Counted from the first letter of the stretch, positions 14,044 to 23,212 are shown. The stretch is DNA of 64,000 nt from Actinobacteria bacterium HGW-Actinobacteria-2 (GCA_002841335.1 PHEY01000007.1:1-64000); one strand, 5' to 3'. Made by a program: numbers and translations. Notes: generated by a model not told the origin, from the letters alone.

Positions 14044-15093
14044 GTGACGCAGGCGCCGAACTTCGCGCCACCGCCTGACAATGTCAGTGCGGTGTCGTCG
14101 GTCGTCGCTGCCCCCACCCAGGCGACTCTGCCGCTGAGCCAACTCGCCCCGGAGGCGGCGCTGCGTCGGCTGGAGCTGACCATCGTCCGGCGCCTGGAAG
14201 GGTTCCTGCACGGTGACCATCAGGGTCTGCTGCCCGGTCCTGGCTCGGAGTCCAACGATGCTCGCGAGTACGTGCCCGGCCAGGACGACGTCCGCAAGAT
14301 CGACTGGGCGGTGACCGCCCGGACGATGACTCCGCACGTGCGAGACACCATCGCCGACCGCGAGTTGGAGATCTGGGCTCTGCTGGATGTCACCCCGAGC
14401 ATGAACTGGGGCACCGAAGGGGTCACCAAGCGCGACCTGGGGATCGCGGCGGTGGCCACCATCGGTTTCCTCTCCCAGAAGATGGGCGATCGCTTCGGCG
14501 GCCTGATCATGCGACCCGAGCAGCTCAAGCGGCTGCCGGCGCGCTCCGGACGTACCGCCCTGTACGGGCTGCTGCGGCGGATGCTGACCGAGCCGATGGT
14601 GCCCGACCACGCCACCGGACCGTTCTCGCTGGCCGCGGGCATTCAACGTCTGGCGCGCAGTGAGCCGCGTCGAGGGATGCGGCTGATCGTCTCGGACTTC
14701 CTCACCCCCGGTGATTTCGAGCTCGACCCGAACGTGGCACCGGAGTGGGAACGCGAGATCGCCCAGTTGTCGATCCGCAACCAGGTGTTGGCCGTGGAGG
14801 TCATCGACAGCCACGAGATCGAGTTCCCCGACCTGGGCGACATCTTGATCCGCGACCCCGAAACCGACTTCGCCCGCTATGTGAACACCAGCGACAGCAA
14901 CGCCCGGGAGCGAATGAACGCGGCCACCGCGGCCCAGCGTGAGCGGATCCGGGTTGCGCTGCGGCGGGCCGGCGCGGCGCACATCCAGTTGCGTACCGAC
15001 TCAGACTGGGTGCATGACATCGCCCGCTTCGTGCTCGCCTACCGCCGAACGGCCTCAGCGCTGCACCAACCTCCGTCGGGGGTGACGCGCTGA
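14044..15093 (+). CDS. DUF58 domain protein of the MoxR operon
   Basis: A 349-residue soluble protein starting at GTG 14044, six bases after moxR. The DUF58 signature REYVPGQDDVRKIDWAVTAR is near residue 75, followed by a VWA-like core (EIWALLDVTPSMNWG) with a partial metal-site motif and LIVSDFLTPGDF. DUF58 proteins are constant partners of MoxR ATPases and are presumed substrates or scaffolds for the VWA proteins. It shares one base with the next gene (TGATG), which indicates translational coupling. Confidence 0.9.
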   Translation: MTQAPNFAPPPDNVSAVSSVVAAPTQATLPLSQLAPEAALRRLELTIVRRLEGFLHGDHQGLLPGPGSESNDAREYVPGQDDVRKIDWAVTARTMTPHVRDTIADRELEIWALLDVTPSMNWGTEGVTKRDLGIAAVATIGFLSQKMGDRFGGLIMRPEQLKRLPARSGRTALYGLLRRMLTEPMVPDHATGPFSLAAGIQRLARSEPRRGMRLIVSDFLTPGDFELDPNVAPEWEREIAQLSIRNQVLAVEVIDSHEIEFPDLGDILIRDPETDFARYVNTSDSNARERMNAATAAQRERIRVALRRAGAAHIQLRTDSDWVHDIARFVLAYRRTASALHQPPSGVTR

Positions 15094-16055
15094 TGTGGGA
15101 CTGGTTCTCCTTCGCGAACCCTGAGCGGCTCTGGGTGCTGTTGCTGGTGCCGCTGGTGATCGCCGGGTACGTGTTCGCGCTGCGCCAGCGCAACAAGATC
15201 GGCATCCGGTTCACCAACACCACCATCCTGGGACGGGTGGTGCCCAAGCAGTCGCAGTGGCGCCGGCACCTGGCGGTGGCGTTGTCGCTGTTGAGCCTGG
15301 TGGCGCTGAGTATCGCCTGGGCGCGTCCGCAAGGCATCGAGATGGCTCCCCGCGAGCGGGCGACCGTGGTGCTGGTGTTGGATGTCTCGCAGTCGATGCA
15401 GGCCACCGACGTCAAACCCAACCGGTTGGATGCGGCCAAGGTCGCTGCGGTGAAGTTCGTCGACGCTCTACCGTCGCAGTACAACCTGGCGATCGTCAGT
15501 CTGTCGGGCAACCCGGCGGTGCGAATGCCACCCTCCACTGACCGGACGGCGGCCAAGCAGGCGATCAACAGCCTGAAACTGGCCAACTCCACCGCGGTGG
15601 GGGAGTCGATCTACTCCGCCCTGGAAGCCCTGCAGATGGCTCCGAAGGACGACAACGGCAACGACCCGGCACCCGGGGCGATCGTGTTGTTGTCCGACGG
15701 CCAGAACACTGCCGGCCGTGCTCCGATCCAGGCTGCGGCCGAGGCCAAGGCGGCCAAGGTGCCGATCTACACGATCGCCTATGGCACCGACAACGGCTAT
15801 GTCGACCTCGACGGCAAACGCGAGTCCGTCCCACCGGACCGTGACCTGCTCAAGCAGATCGCCATCGCCACCGGTGGCCAGACGTTCACTGCCGAGGACC
15901 TGTCGCAGCTGGACCGGGTCTACGCCAACATCCGCAGTGAGGTCGGCCAGGTGCCGACCAAGAAGGAGACCACCGCGACCTGGGCCGGCTACGGGCTGGC
16001 GTTCGCGGTGATCGCCGCCCTCGCAGCGGTCTCGTTGGGGGCGCGCTGGCCATGA
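15093..16055 (+). CDS. VWA-domain membrane protein, BatA-like (copy 1)
   Basis: A 320-residue protein with an N-terminal TM pair (around residues 10-30 and 60-80), a VWA domain and a C-terminal TM helix (YGLAFAVIAALAAVSLGARW). The MIDAS metal site is visible as LVLDVSQSM with a downstream IVLLSDGQNT. The VWA domain should face outward or periplasm-side between the helices. The gene overlaps the next by ATGA and has nearly the same plan and length, so the pair arose by tandem duplication. It is related to mycobacterial Rv1481 and Bacteroides BatA/BatB. Confidence 0.9.
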   Translation: MWDWFSFANPERLWVLLLVPLVIAGYVFALRQRNKIGIRFTNTTILGRVVPKQSQWRRHLAVALSLLSLVALSIAWARPQGIEMAPRERATVVLVLDVSQSMQATDVKPNRLDAAKVAAVKFVDALPSQYNLAIVSLSGNPAVRMPPSTDRTAAKQAINSLKLANSTAVGESIYSALEALQMAPKDDNGNDPAPGAIVLLSDGQNTAGRAPIQAAAEAKAAKVPIYTIAYGTDNGYVDLDGKRESVPPDRDLLKQIAIATGGQTFTAEDLSQLDRVYANIRSEVGQVPTKKETTATWAGYGLAFAVIAALAAVSLGARWP

Positions 16056-17014
16056 TCCCTGAACTGTTCATGCGGCCCGAGCGGCTGTGGTGGTTGGTCT
16101 TGATCCCGATCCTGATCGGGCTGTACGTGGTGCTCATCCAGCGGCGTCGCAACCGCGCCCGCAGCGGCGTCGGGATCCGCGGCCTGGAGAAGGTCCTGCC
16201 CAAGCAGCAAGCGTGGAAGCGGCACATTGCAGTGAGTGCCGCGATCCTGGCGTTGGCGGCGCTGAACGTGGCCTTCGCCCAGCCCAAGGGTGAAGTCATG
16301 GTGCCGCGGGACCGGGCGACGGTGGTGCTCGCTCTGGACGTGTCCCGGTCGATGACGGCCACCGACGTCCAACCCAACCGATTGGATGCCGCCAAGGCTG
16401 CCGCGGTCGAGTTCGTGAACCTGATGCCACCTGGCTTCAACGTGGCCTTGGTGCGTTTCGCCGGGTCAGCGGCGGTGGTCGTCCCGCCCACCACCGACCA
16501 CGCCTCGGTGACGGCGGCGATCGAGAACCTCGAGGTGGCCCCCTCGACCGCGATCGGCGACGGCATCCTCGCCGCGCTGGACGCGATGGCCCAGGCTCCG
16601 CCGGATCCCAACCGTCCCGACGACGTTGCCCCGGGTGCGATCGTGCTGCTCAGTGACGGCTCGACCAACTCCGGCAATCCGTCGGCGGCCGCGGCCCAAC
16701 AGGCCAAGGATCAAAAGATCCCCATCTACACGATCGCCTACGGCACCGACTGGGGCTACGTGGAGAGCAACGGCCAGCGCCAGCGAGTACCGGTGGACCA
16801 CTACGAGTTGCAGCAGATCGCCAACATCTCTGGTGGCAAGAAGTTCGCGGCCGGGTCCTCGGCGCAGTTGAAGGAGGTCTACTCCTCGATCGCGCACGAA
16901 GTCGGCATGGTGAAGCAGTCGCAGGAAGTCACCGAGATGTTCGCCGGGATCGCCCTGCTGTTCGCGGTGGTCGCGGCGTTGTCGTTGGCATCGTTGGCGG
17001 CACGCTGGCCGTAA
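16052..17014 (+). CDS. VWA-domain membrane protein, BatA-like (copy 2)
   Basis: A 320-residue paralog of the preceding gene with the same layout: TM helices near residues 10-25 and 55-75, MIDAS motif LALDVSRSM, IVLLSDGSTNSG, the conserved IPIYTIAYGTD, and a C-terminal TM helix. Its start overlaps the upstream stop by ATGA. The two copies share blocks such as ATDVxPNRLDAAK, but their loops between residues 120 and 150 differ, so they may bind different partners. It ends the MoxR operon. Confidence 0.9.
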   Translation: MIPELFMRPERLWWLVLIPILIGLYVVLIQRRRNRARSGVGIRGLEKVLPKQQAWKRHIAVSAAILALAALNVAFAQPKGEVMVPRDRATVVLALDVSRSMTATDVQPNRLDAAKAAAVEFVNLMPPGFNVALVRFAGSAAVVVPPTTDHASVTAAIENLEVAPSTAIGDGILAALDAMAQAPPDPNRPDDVAPGAIVLLSDGSTNSGNPSAAAAQQAKDQKIPIYTIAYGTDWGYVESNGQRQRVPVDHYELQQIANISGGKKFAAGSSAQLKEVYSSIAHEVGMVKQSQEVTEMFAGIALLFAVVAALSLASLAARWP

Positions 17015-17121
17015 CCGCGGGTCGTAGTAGCCGTTCGCGGCTCGCTGGGGCACAATGGCCACAGACCCTGATCGAACGAGGTTGCTGGGGAAGGCAAATC
17101 TCGACATAGATCGGGGGTCAC

Positions 17122-17616
17122 ATGACCAGTACGCGTGGGGTCGTTCAGATCCATTCCGCGAACGTTGCGCTGCGCCCACACCTCGAGTGGGCAGTCGGCG
17201 CCGTCTTGGGCTACCCGGTGGAGTTCGATTGGACCTGGCAGCCCGCCGAACATCGCACCATGCGCGCCGAGTTCTCCTGGCAGGCCCCGGTTGGTACCGG
17301 TGCGCAGTTGGCCAGCGCCCTGCGCGGGTGTGAGCGGGTCCGCTTCGAAGTCACCGAAGAAGCTGTCGGCGGTGGGGACGGTCTGCGATGGGCCTTCACG
17401 CCCCGGCTGGGCGTCTTCTCCGCCTCGGTGGGCGAACACGGCGACATCATGGTTCACGAGAATCGGCTGCGCGAAGCGGTGGTCGCCGACGCCCTGGGCC
17501 GCAAGCCTTTGGCCGATGCCATCTCCGACCTGCTGGGCACTGCCTGGGATCTGGAGCTGGAACCATTCCGCCTCGCCGCCGAAGGCGCGCCCGTCCGCTG
17601 GCTTCACGTCGGCTGA
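17122..17616 (+). CDS. DUF3145 family protein
   Basis: A 164-residue soluble protein matching the actinobacterial DUF3145 pattern, including GVVQIHSANVALRPHLEWAV near the N-terminus, VEFDWTWQPAEHR, and the C-terminal WDLELEPFRLAAEG. The function is unknown. It has its own leader of 107 bp after the VWA operon and converges on fabF across a strong hairpin. Start ATG 17122 follows a GGGGGTC stretch that is a weak ribosome site. Confidence 0.88.
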   Translation: MTSTRGVVQIHSANVALRPHLEWAVGAVLGYPVEFDWTWQPAEHRTMRAEFSWQAPVGTGAQLASALRGCERVRFEVTEEAVGGGDGLRWAFTPRLGVFSASVGEHGDIMVHENRLREAVVADALGRKPLADAISDLLGTAWDLELEPFRLAAEGAPVRWLHVG

Positions 17617-17934
17617 GGCACAACGCTTGCCGTCCCCAGTGCGCCAACTGACTGGCCTCTAGCGGCGCACTGGGGACGGTTCCTCTGGGACGCTGGAACG
17701 GTTCCTGGTGTCCCACCGCTGCAGCTTGATCGAGACCGTAGGAACCGCGCCCGGTGCCCCAGTTGGCGGGCGGAAATGCCGAAGCCCTGGGGCGCGGCCG
17801 GTGACCGGACGTCCGCCGTCAGGCAACCCAGCCGACGACTGCTGGACGTCGATCCCGCCGCCCTCCCCAGGGCCCGGGCTCAGGGGCTCTGCGAGGGTCA
17901 GAGCGTTCGTGAAGCAGTGGTGCTCATCGCATCC
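17617..17934. other. Intergenic region between convergent DUF3145 and fabF genes
   Basis: This 318-bp stretch contains no credible gene. Its only clear structure is the long inverted repeat at 17630-17679. The remainder (17680-17934) is GC-rich and without recognisable motif. Confidence 0.6.
17630..17679. terminator. 16-bp perfect stem between convergent genes
   Basis: The arm CCGTCCCCAGTGCGCC at 17630-17645 is perfectly complementary to 17664-17679, with an 18-nt loop. There is no T-tract on either strand. Its position 13 bp after the DUF3145 stop and before the fabF 3' end suits a bidirectional terminator or RNA-stabilising hairpin. Confidence 0.6.
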
Positions 17935-19197
17935 TCAGCGGGTCTGGTTCGCGTTGGTGACGACGACGGCCACGTTGGCCCCGCCGAACCCGAAGGAGTT
18001 GTTCAGCGCAGCCAGATCGCCGTCCGGGAGCGGACGGGCCACATTGGCTGCGATGTCGATACCCAGGTCGGGCTCGGGGTCTTCGAGGTTGATCGTCGGC
18101 GGCACCATCCGGTCGTGGAGGGCCATCACCGTGGCGACGGTCTCCAATGCTCCGGCACCGCCGAGCAGATGGCCGGTCATCGACTTGGTCGAGGTGACCA
18201 CCGCATGGTCGGCATCGGCACCCAGAGCGGCGCGAATCGAGCCGGCTTCGGTGACGTCGCCCTGCGGCGTCGAGGTGCCATGGGCGTTGACGTGGTTGAT
18301 GTCGGCCGGGGTGAGGCCGGCGTTCTTCAGCGCCTTGCGCATCGCGCTGGACTGGCCACCACCCGACGGATCGGGCTGGACGATGTCGTGGCTGTCGGCG
18401 CTGATGCCGGACCCGGCCAGGGTGCCGTAGATCTTGGCGCCGCGAGCCAAGGCGTGTTCGAGGGTCTCGATCACCATCACTGCGGAGCCCTCGCCCATCA
18501 CGAAGCCGTCGCGGCCACGGTCCCAGGGACGGGACGCGCGCTCGGGCTCGTCGTTGCGTCGGCTCAAAGCCTGCATCTGACCGAAGGCGGCCAGCGGGAG
18601 CGGGTGGATGGTGGCTTCAGTGCCGCCGACCACCGCAACCTCGGCGCGGCCGAGCCGCAGCTGGTCGATCGCCAGGGAGATCGCCTCATTGGAGGAGGCG
18701 CAAGCCGAGACCGGGGTGTGGATGCCGGCCTTGGCGTGAATCTGGATGCCCACATTGGAGGCCGGGGCGTTGGCCATCAACATCGGAATGGTGAACGGGC
18801 TGACCCGGCGGTAGCCCTTGTCGCGCTGCGCGTCCCAGTTGTTCAGCAGGGAGTGCAGGCCGCCGATGCCGCTGGCGAGCGACACCAGCAGGGTCTCGGG
18901 ATCGACCTGAGAGTCGGCACCGGTTTCCCAGTCGAAGCCGGCGTCGGTCCAGGCCTCCTCAGCCGCGACCAGCGCCAACTGGGTGGAGCGGTCCAGGCGA
19001 CGTGCCTTGACCCGGTCGATGCGCTCGCTTGGATCGACCGCGGCGACCGCTGCGATCTGGACGGGCAGTTCGGCGAACCATTCGTCGGTGAGTCGAACGA
19101 CGCCGGACTTCCCGGCGAGCAGGTTCGCCCACGTGGAGGACAGGTCGCCGCCGAGCGGGGTGGTGGCACCGATGCCGGTGATCACGATCTCAGTCAT
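17935..19197 (-). CDS. fabF: 3-oxoacyl-ACP synthase II
   Basis: A 420-residue condensing enzyme of FAS-II elongation. The catalytic Cys lies in PVSACASSNEAIS (around residue 165); the His residues are in VNAHGTSTPQGD and KSMTGHLLGGAGALE. It extends acyl-ACP with malonyl-ACP. It is the last gene of the leftward cluster fabD-fabH-acp-fabF. ATG 19197 was chosen because it begins the conserved MTEIVITGIGATTPLGG; the upstream 16 codons are not conserved. The 128-bp gap to the ACP gene has no separate terminator that I can see. Confidence 0.95.
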   Translation of the reverse strand: MTEIVITGIGATTPLGGDLSSTWANLLAGKSGVVRLTDEWFAELPVQIAAVAAVDPSERIDRVKARRLDRSTQLALVAAEEAWTDAGFDWETGADSQVDPETLLVSLASGIGGLHSLLNNWDAQRDKGYRRVSPFTIPMLMANAPASNVGIQIHAKAGIHTPVSACASSNEAISLAIDQLRLGRAEVAVVGGTEATIHPLPLAAFGQMQALSRRNDEPERASRPWDRGRDGFVMGEGSAVMVIETLEHALARGAKIYGTLAGSGISADSHDIVQPDPSGGGQSSAMRKALKNAGLTPADINHVNAHGTSTPQGDVTEAGSIRAALGADADHAVVTSTKSMTGHLLGGAGALETVATVMALHDRMVPPTINLEDPEPDLGIDIAANVARPLPDGDLAALNNSFGFGGANVAVVVTNANQTR

Positions 19198-19325
19198 GGT
19201 TGCTTCCGTTGGTCGATCAAAGTGGTGAGGCTGGGATGGGCACACCGGGACCAGGTGTGGCGGTCCCGGCGCGCCCGATCAGGTGGTGCGAGAGCCGCGG
19301 GTGGCGGCACGTCTCACCGATCAGT

Positions 19326-19568
19326 TCAGCTGTGCGCCTCGACATAGGCGACAGCGTCACCGACGGTCTTGAGGTTCTTGGACTCCTCGTCGGGGATGGT
19401 GACGCCGAACTTCTCCTCGCAGCCGACGAGGATCTCGACCATGGCGAGGCTGTCGACGTCGAGGTCATCGACGAAGGACTTGTCCAGCTGGACGTCCTCG
19501 ACCGGCACCCCGGCGACCTCGTTGACGAGTTCGGCGAGCTGAGCGCGGATCTCTTCGGTGGTGGCCAT
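19326..19568 (-). CDS. acpP: Acyl carrier protein
   Basis: An 80-residue acidic four-helix carrier protein. The phosphopantetheine site is the serine of DLDVDSLAMVEIL, slightly unlike the usual DSL(D/E) but with all helix II features. ATG 19568 is preferred over an upstream ATG four codons away. It carries intermediates for FabD, FabH and FabF, all encoded in the same cluster. The predicted partner docking residues (Asp/Glu on helix II) are intact. Confidence 0.95.
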   Translation of the reverse strand: MATTEEIRAQLAELVNEVAGVPVEDVQLDKSFVDDLDVDSLAMVEILVGCEEKFGVTIPDEESKNLKTVGDAVAYVEAHS

Positions 19569-19620
19569 CTGTTTCTCCATTCTTTGTTGGGTTGCTTTCG
19601 CTCCGGCCGTAGCCGGTGGT

Positions 19621-20610
19621 TCAAGGGAGGGTGATCACTTGCCCGGAGTACACCAGGCCGGCGCCGAAGCCGATGATCAGTGCGGTCTGGCCACTCTTGG
19701 CCTCGCCGCTGGTGAGCAGCGCGTCCATCGCCATCGGAATGGTGGCGGCGGAGTTGTTGCCCAGGCTCTTGATGGTGCGGGCCACCACGACATGCTCCGG
19801 CAGCTTCAGGTAGCGCAGCATGGTGTCGGTGATCCGGTTGTTGGCCTGGTGCGGGATGAACACGTCCAGGTCCTCGGGGGTGAGTCCGGCCTCGTCCAGG
19901 CAGCGCCGGGTGGCTTGGGCGATGTAGCCGGTCGCCCACTTGAACACGGCCTGGCCGTCCATGCGAATGGTGGGGAACTTGCCCGACTCCACCGCGCCGG
20001 CGATGCCGTTGTCCATCCAGATGGCGTCGAACTGGCCACCATCGGAACCCCACACGACCGGGCCGAGACCGTTCACTTCGCTGGGGCCGACCACGACCGC
20101 GCCGGCACCGTCACCGAACAGGAACGCGGTGCCGCGATCGGTGAGGTCGGTGATGTCGGAGATGGTCTCTCCGGCCACGACCAGGACGTAGTGGGCCTGA
20201 CCGCCGCGGACCAGAGCCTCAGCCTGAGCGACCGCGTAGCTGAAACCGGCGCAGGCGGCGGAGATGTCGTAGGCGGCCACGTCGCCCAGGCCCAGCAGGT
20301 GCGCCAGCTTCGGCGCCAGCGCCGGGGTCTGGTAGTAGTGCGAGATGGTGGCCACGATCACCGCGTCGATCTGATCGCGGGGGATGCCGGAGCGATCCAG
20401 CGCGCTGGTGGCCGCAGTCACCGACAAGGTCTCGATGTTCTCGCCCTCGCCGACCCAGCGACGTTGCTTGATCCCGGTGCGCTGAGTGATCCACTCGTCG
20501 GAGGAGTCGATGAACTGGCACAGATAGTCGTTGTCGATCACTCGCGACGGAGTGGCCGAACCCACCGAGTAGATCCGGGCGAACTGGGCGCCGTGGCTGG
20601 CTTTGATCAT
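19621..20610 (-). CDS. fabH: 3-oxoacyl-ACP synthase III
   Basis: A 329-residue initiating condensing enzyme. The catalytic triad is visible: Cys in DISAACAGFSYAV (around residue 119), His in FIPHQANNRI and Asn in GNNSAATIPMAM. It condenses an acyl-CoA primer with malonyl-ACP, and in actinobacteria usually accepts branched primers. The start overlaps fabD by ATGA, so synthesis is coupled. The RTGIKQRRW segment forms the CoA-binding edge. Confidence 0.95.
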   Translation of the reverse strand: MIKASHGAQFARIYSVGSATPSRVIDNDYLCQFIDSSDEWITQRTGIKQRRWVGEGENIETLSVTAATSALDRSGIPRDQIDAVIVATISHYYQTPALAPKLAHLLGLGDVAAYDISAACAGFSYAVAQAEALVRGGQAHYVLVVAGETISDITDLTDRGTAFLFGDGAGAVVVGPSEVNGLGPVVWGSDGGQFDAIWMDNGIAGAVESGKFPTIRMDGQAVFKWATGYIAQATRRCLDEAGLTPEDLDVFIPHQANNRITDTMLRYLKLPEHVVVARTIKSLGNNSAATIPMAMDALLTSGEAKSGQTALIIGFGAGLVYSGQVITLP

Positions 20611-21812
20611 GAAGTAGCTCCTGCGGAGTCGTGGGTCGGGTACAGGCGGATCAGCGGCTGGCCAGGGGCGACGTGATCGCCGTCGTCCACCAGCCATTCG
20701 GTGATCGTGCCCGGGTGGGACGTGTTGACCGTCATCTGGTCGCTCGGGTTCGAGACCACGCCGACGGGCTGATCGGCCCCCAGGTGGGTGCCCACGTCGA
20801 TGCCTTCGGCCGCGTGGAACTCACCCTTGCCGGGGGAGACCAGCAGCATCGAGGACGGAGTGGAGGCCAATGCGTCGACCGAGTCGGCACCGTGCTTGGC
20901 AACGAACTCCTGCGCGGCGGACAGCTGATCGGGGGTGTTCAGGCTGAACAGCTCGATGCCCTTCAGGTTCCGCTTCGCGATCCCGGTGAGGGTGCCGGCC
21001 GGCGGCAACTCAAGCAGGCCGGTGACCCCGAGGTCGGACATGGTCTGCAGGCACAGATCCCAACGCACCGGGTTTGCGACCTGGTTGACCAGCCGCTTGA
21101 GGTAGGTCTGACCGGACTGGACGACCTGGCCGTCGGCATTGGACAGCAGGCGGGTGTACGGATCGTTGGTGGTGATCGCTCGGGAGAGTCGGTCCAGGTG
21201 GGCCACTGCGGGCTCCATGTGGACGGTGTGGAAGGCGCCGGCCACCGACAGCTGGATCAGCCGGGCCTTGGCCGGCGGGTTGGCCTGGAGGGCGGCAAGC
21301 TGTTCGACGGTGCCGGCGGCCACGATTTGCCCCGAGCCGTTGTTGTTGGCCGCGGTGAGGCCCTGTGCTGCGATCGCGGCCAGCACCTCTTCGGGGTCGC
21401 CACCGATCACCGCCATCATCGAGGTGGGGCGAGCCGCGCTGGCGGCAGCCATCTGGCGACCGCGCTCGCGGACGAAGACCATGGCCTGCTCGGCCGACAA
21501 CACCCCGACGGCTGCAGCTGCGGTGATCTCGCCGACGCTGTGCCCGGCGACCACGCCGGTGCGTTGAAAGCCATCGACGGGTTGGGGGAACAACTCCCAC
21601 GCGGCGAGCAGACCGGCAGCGACCAGCAGAGGCTGCGCGATGGCGGTGTCCCTGATGGTCTCGGCGTCGGCTTCGGTGCCGTAGTGCGCCAGATCGATAC
21701 CGGAGACGGTGGACAGCCAGTTCAGGCGATCAGCGAATCGGGGTTCGGCCAGCCACGGGCTGAGGAAGCCAGGAGTTTGGGCGCCCTGTCCGGGCGCGAC
21801 GATAGCGAGCAC
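20607..21812 (-). CDS. fabD: Malonyl-CoA:ACP transacylase with biotinyl-like C-terminal extension
   Basis: A protein of about 401 residues, some 100 longer than typical FabD. Residues 1-310 are the transacylase: VAPGQGAQTPGFL, nucleophile serine in AGHSVGEITAA (around residue 92) and active-site AFHTVHMEP. The last 75 residues look like a biotinyl/lipoyl fold, with SPGKGEF followed by HPGTITEWLVDDGDHVAPGQ. The carrier lysine position reads SDQMTV, so it cannot be biotinylated at the usual site. GTG 21812 gives the conserved start (VLAIVAPGQG) and is preceded by GAAAGAG. It is the first gene of the FAS-II operon. Confidence 0.92.
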   Translation of the reverse strand: MLAIVAPGQGAQTPGFLSPWLAEPRFADRLNWLSTVSGIDLAHYGTEADAETIRDTAIAQPLLVAAGLLAAWELFPQPVDGFQRTGVVAGHSVGEITAAAAVGVLSAEQAMVFVRERGRQMAAASAARPTSMMAVIGGDPEEVLAAIAAQGLTAANNNGSGQIVAAGTVEQLAALQANPPAKARLIQLSVAGAFHTVHMEPAVAHLDRLSRAITTNDPYTRLLSNADGQVVQSGQTYLKRLVNQVANPVRWDLCLQTMSDLGVTGLLELPPAGTLTGIAKRNLKGIELFSLNTPDQLSAAQEFVAKHGADSVDALASTPSSMLLVSPGKGEFHAAEGIDVGTHLGADQPVGVVSNPSDQMTVNTSHPGTITEWLVDDGDHVAPGQPLIRLYPTHDSAGATS

Positions 21813-21879
21813 AGGACAACTCTTTCGGACTTCGCTGGTGACCTTGGCGTCGGACGCCACGAAATAGACCGGGGCGACT

Positions 21880-21896
21880 TTGTGGGAATCCTACAA
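21880..21896. promoter_or_regulatory. Imperfect dyad upstream of fabD, candidate FasR site
   Basis: The 17-bp sequence TTGTGGGAATCCTACAA has TTGT/ACAA outer arms and an internal GGA/TCC dyad, with mismatches between them. It lies 68 bp upstream of the fabD start, between fabD and fasR, where a fatty-acid regulator would act. The assignment to FasR is inference from position. Confidence 0.4.
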
Positions 21897-21946
21897 CGCC
21901 AGCGCCAGATCAACCCTTTGTCCTGCCGCTGGGTTGGTGGCTTTGA

Positions 21947-23131
21947 TCAGTCGTGCAGGCGTCCGAGCGTCAACGCCAGGTGCAATGCATAGACATCACG
22001 GGCGTCGGTGGGGGAGTAGCCGGTCACTTCTTGAACCCGGCGCAAGCGATAGCGCACGGTGTTGGCGTGAACGAACAACTCCCGCGCGGTGGCTTCGATC
22101 GAGCCGGCATTGGTGACGTAGGCCGTCAGCGTTTCGACCAGGTCGCCACCGGCGGCCGCCAGGGGTTGGTACAGCTCCACCGCCAGTGCCCGGCGCGCAT
22201 GACCATCGCCGGCCAACGCCCGTTCCGGCAGCAGACGGTCGGCCGACACCGGACGAGGTGCTCCCGGCCAACCGCGAACCGCGCGCAACCCGGACAGGGC
22301 GCTGCGCGCACTGCGTCCGGCCTCGACCAGGCTGGTCACGATCGGCCCGACCACCACCGGACCCGACCCGAAGTTGTCCACGAAGCCGGCCACCAGTCGC
22401 ACCAGCTCGTCCGCGTCGTCGGCGCCGGTGCCCAGGACGAGCACGAGTCGGTCGCCCTGCTGGGCGGCGAGCAGTTCCAGCGAGCTGTGTGCGGCCGCGG
22501 TGCGGATGGCGTCCACGGCCGCCCCGGGATCGTCCGGTGCCGGCCCGATCACTACGGCGACGCCGGGGGAGGGGGTGACCCAGCCCAGTGCGGACGCGCG
22601 GGAGATCACCGAGTCGTCGGCGTCGCCACGAATGATCGCGTCGACCACCATGGCTTCCATCCGGGCGTCCCAGGCGCCGCGGATCTCCGCGGCCCGGGCG
22701 TACACCCGGGCGGCGGCGAAGGCGACCTCGCGGGAGTAGCGCAGGATGCCGATGCGTACCGGAAGCTGCTCGTCCTCGGGCAGGCCGCCGATCGCCTCCT
22801 CGACGGTTTCGATCGTGGTCAACACCAGATCGACGGTCTGGTCCAAGCTGATCCGGCGGGTGAGTGCGCGCGGAGCGGCATCGAACACCGTCCCCGGAGT
22901 GCCCTGCTCCCCGGCGGCGAACCAGGACACGAACCCGTCGATACCGGCGCGGGCGACCACGGTGATCCAGGAGCGATGCTCAGCGTTGAGATCGGCGAAC
23001 CAGGGGTGTGCGCCGGCGATGCGGGCCATCGCCTCGGTGGTCAGACCCGAGGCCTGACCGGCGAGCCGCTGGGCGATCGCGGCGCGCTGTGATGCGGCCG
23101 GCCACCCGACGCGGTCCTGGGTCTGTTTCAT
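21947..23131 (-). CDS. fasR: FasR, PucR-family regulator of fatty-acid synthesis
   Basis: A 394-residue regulator. The N-terminal two thirds (to about 290) is an alpha-helical ligand-binding region with EEAIGGLPEDEQ near residue 115 and a GGDEF-like CdaR middle part. The C-terminal HTH_30 is typical of PucR/CdaR proteins: SIEATARELFVHANTVRYRLRRV. In Streptomyces and mycobacteria the gene next to fabD is FasR, which senses acyl-CoA and activates the fab operon. Here it lies 134 bp upstream of fabD in the same orientation and near aceE, the same neighbourhood as M. tuberculosis Rv2241-Rv2243. Confidence 0.9.
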   Translation of the reverse strand: MKQTQDRVGWPAASQRAAIAQRLAGQASGLTTEAMARIAGAHPWFADLNAEHRSWITVVARAGIDGFVSWFAAGEQGTPGTVFDAAPRALTRRISLDQTVDLVLTTIETVEEAIGGLPEDEQLPVRIGILRYSREVAFAAARVYARAAEIRGAWDARMEAMVVDAIIRGDADDSVISRASALGWVTPSPGVAVVIGPAPDDPGAAVDAIRTAAAHSSLELLAAQQGDRLVLVLGTGADDADELVRLVAGFVDNFGSGPVVVGPIVTSLVEAGRSARSALSGLRAVRGWPGAPRPVSADRLLPERALAGDGHARRALAVELYQPLAAAGGDLVETLTAYVTNAGSIEATARELFVHANTVRYRLRRVQEVTGYSPTDARDVYALHLALTLGRLHD

Positions 23132-23212
23132 GCAGTGAGTCCTCGCGGTAGGAATCAGCGTCGGCCGATGCCGCGGCCCGACGTTGAGCGCATCGTAGCC
23201 CGGCCGATCGGC

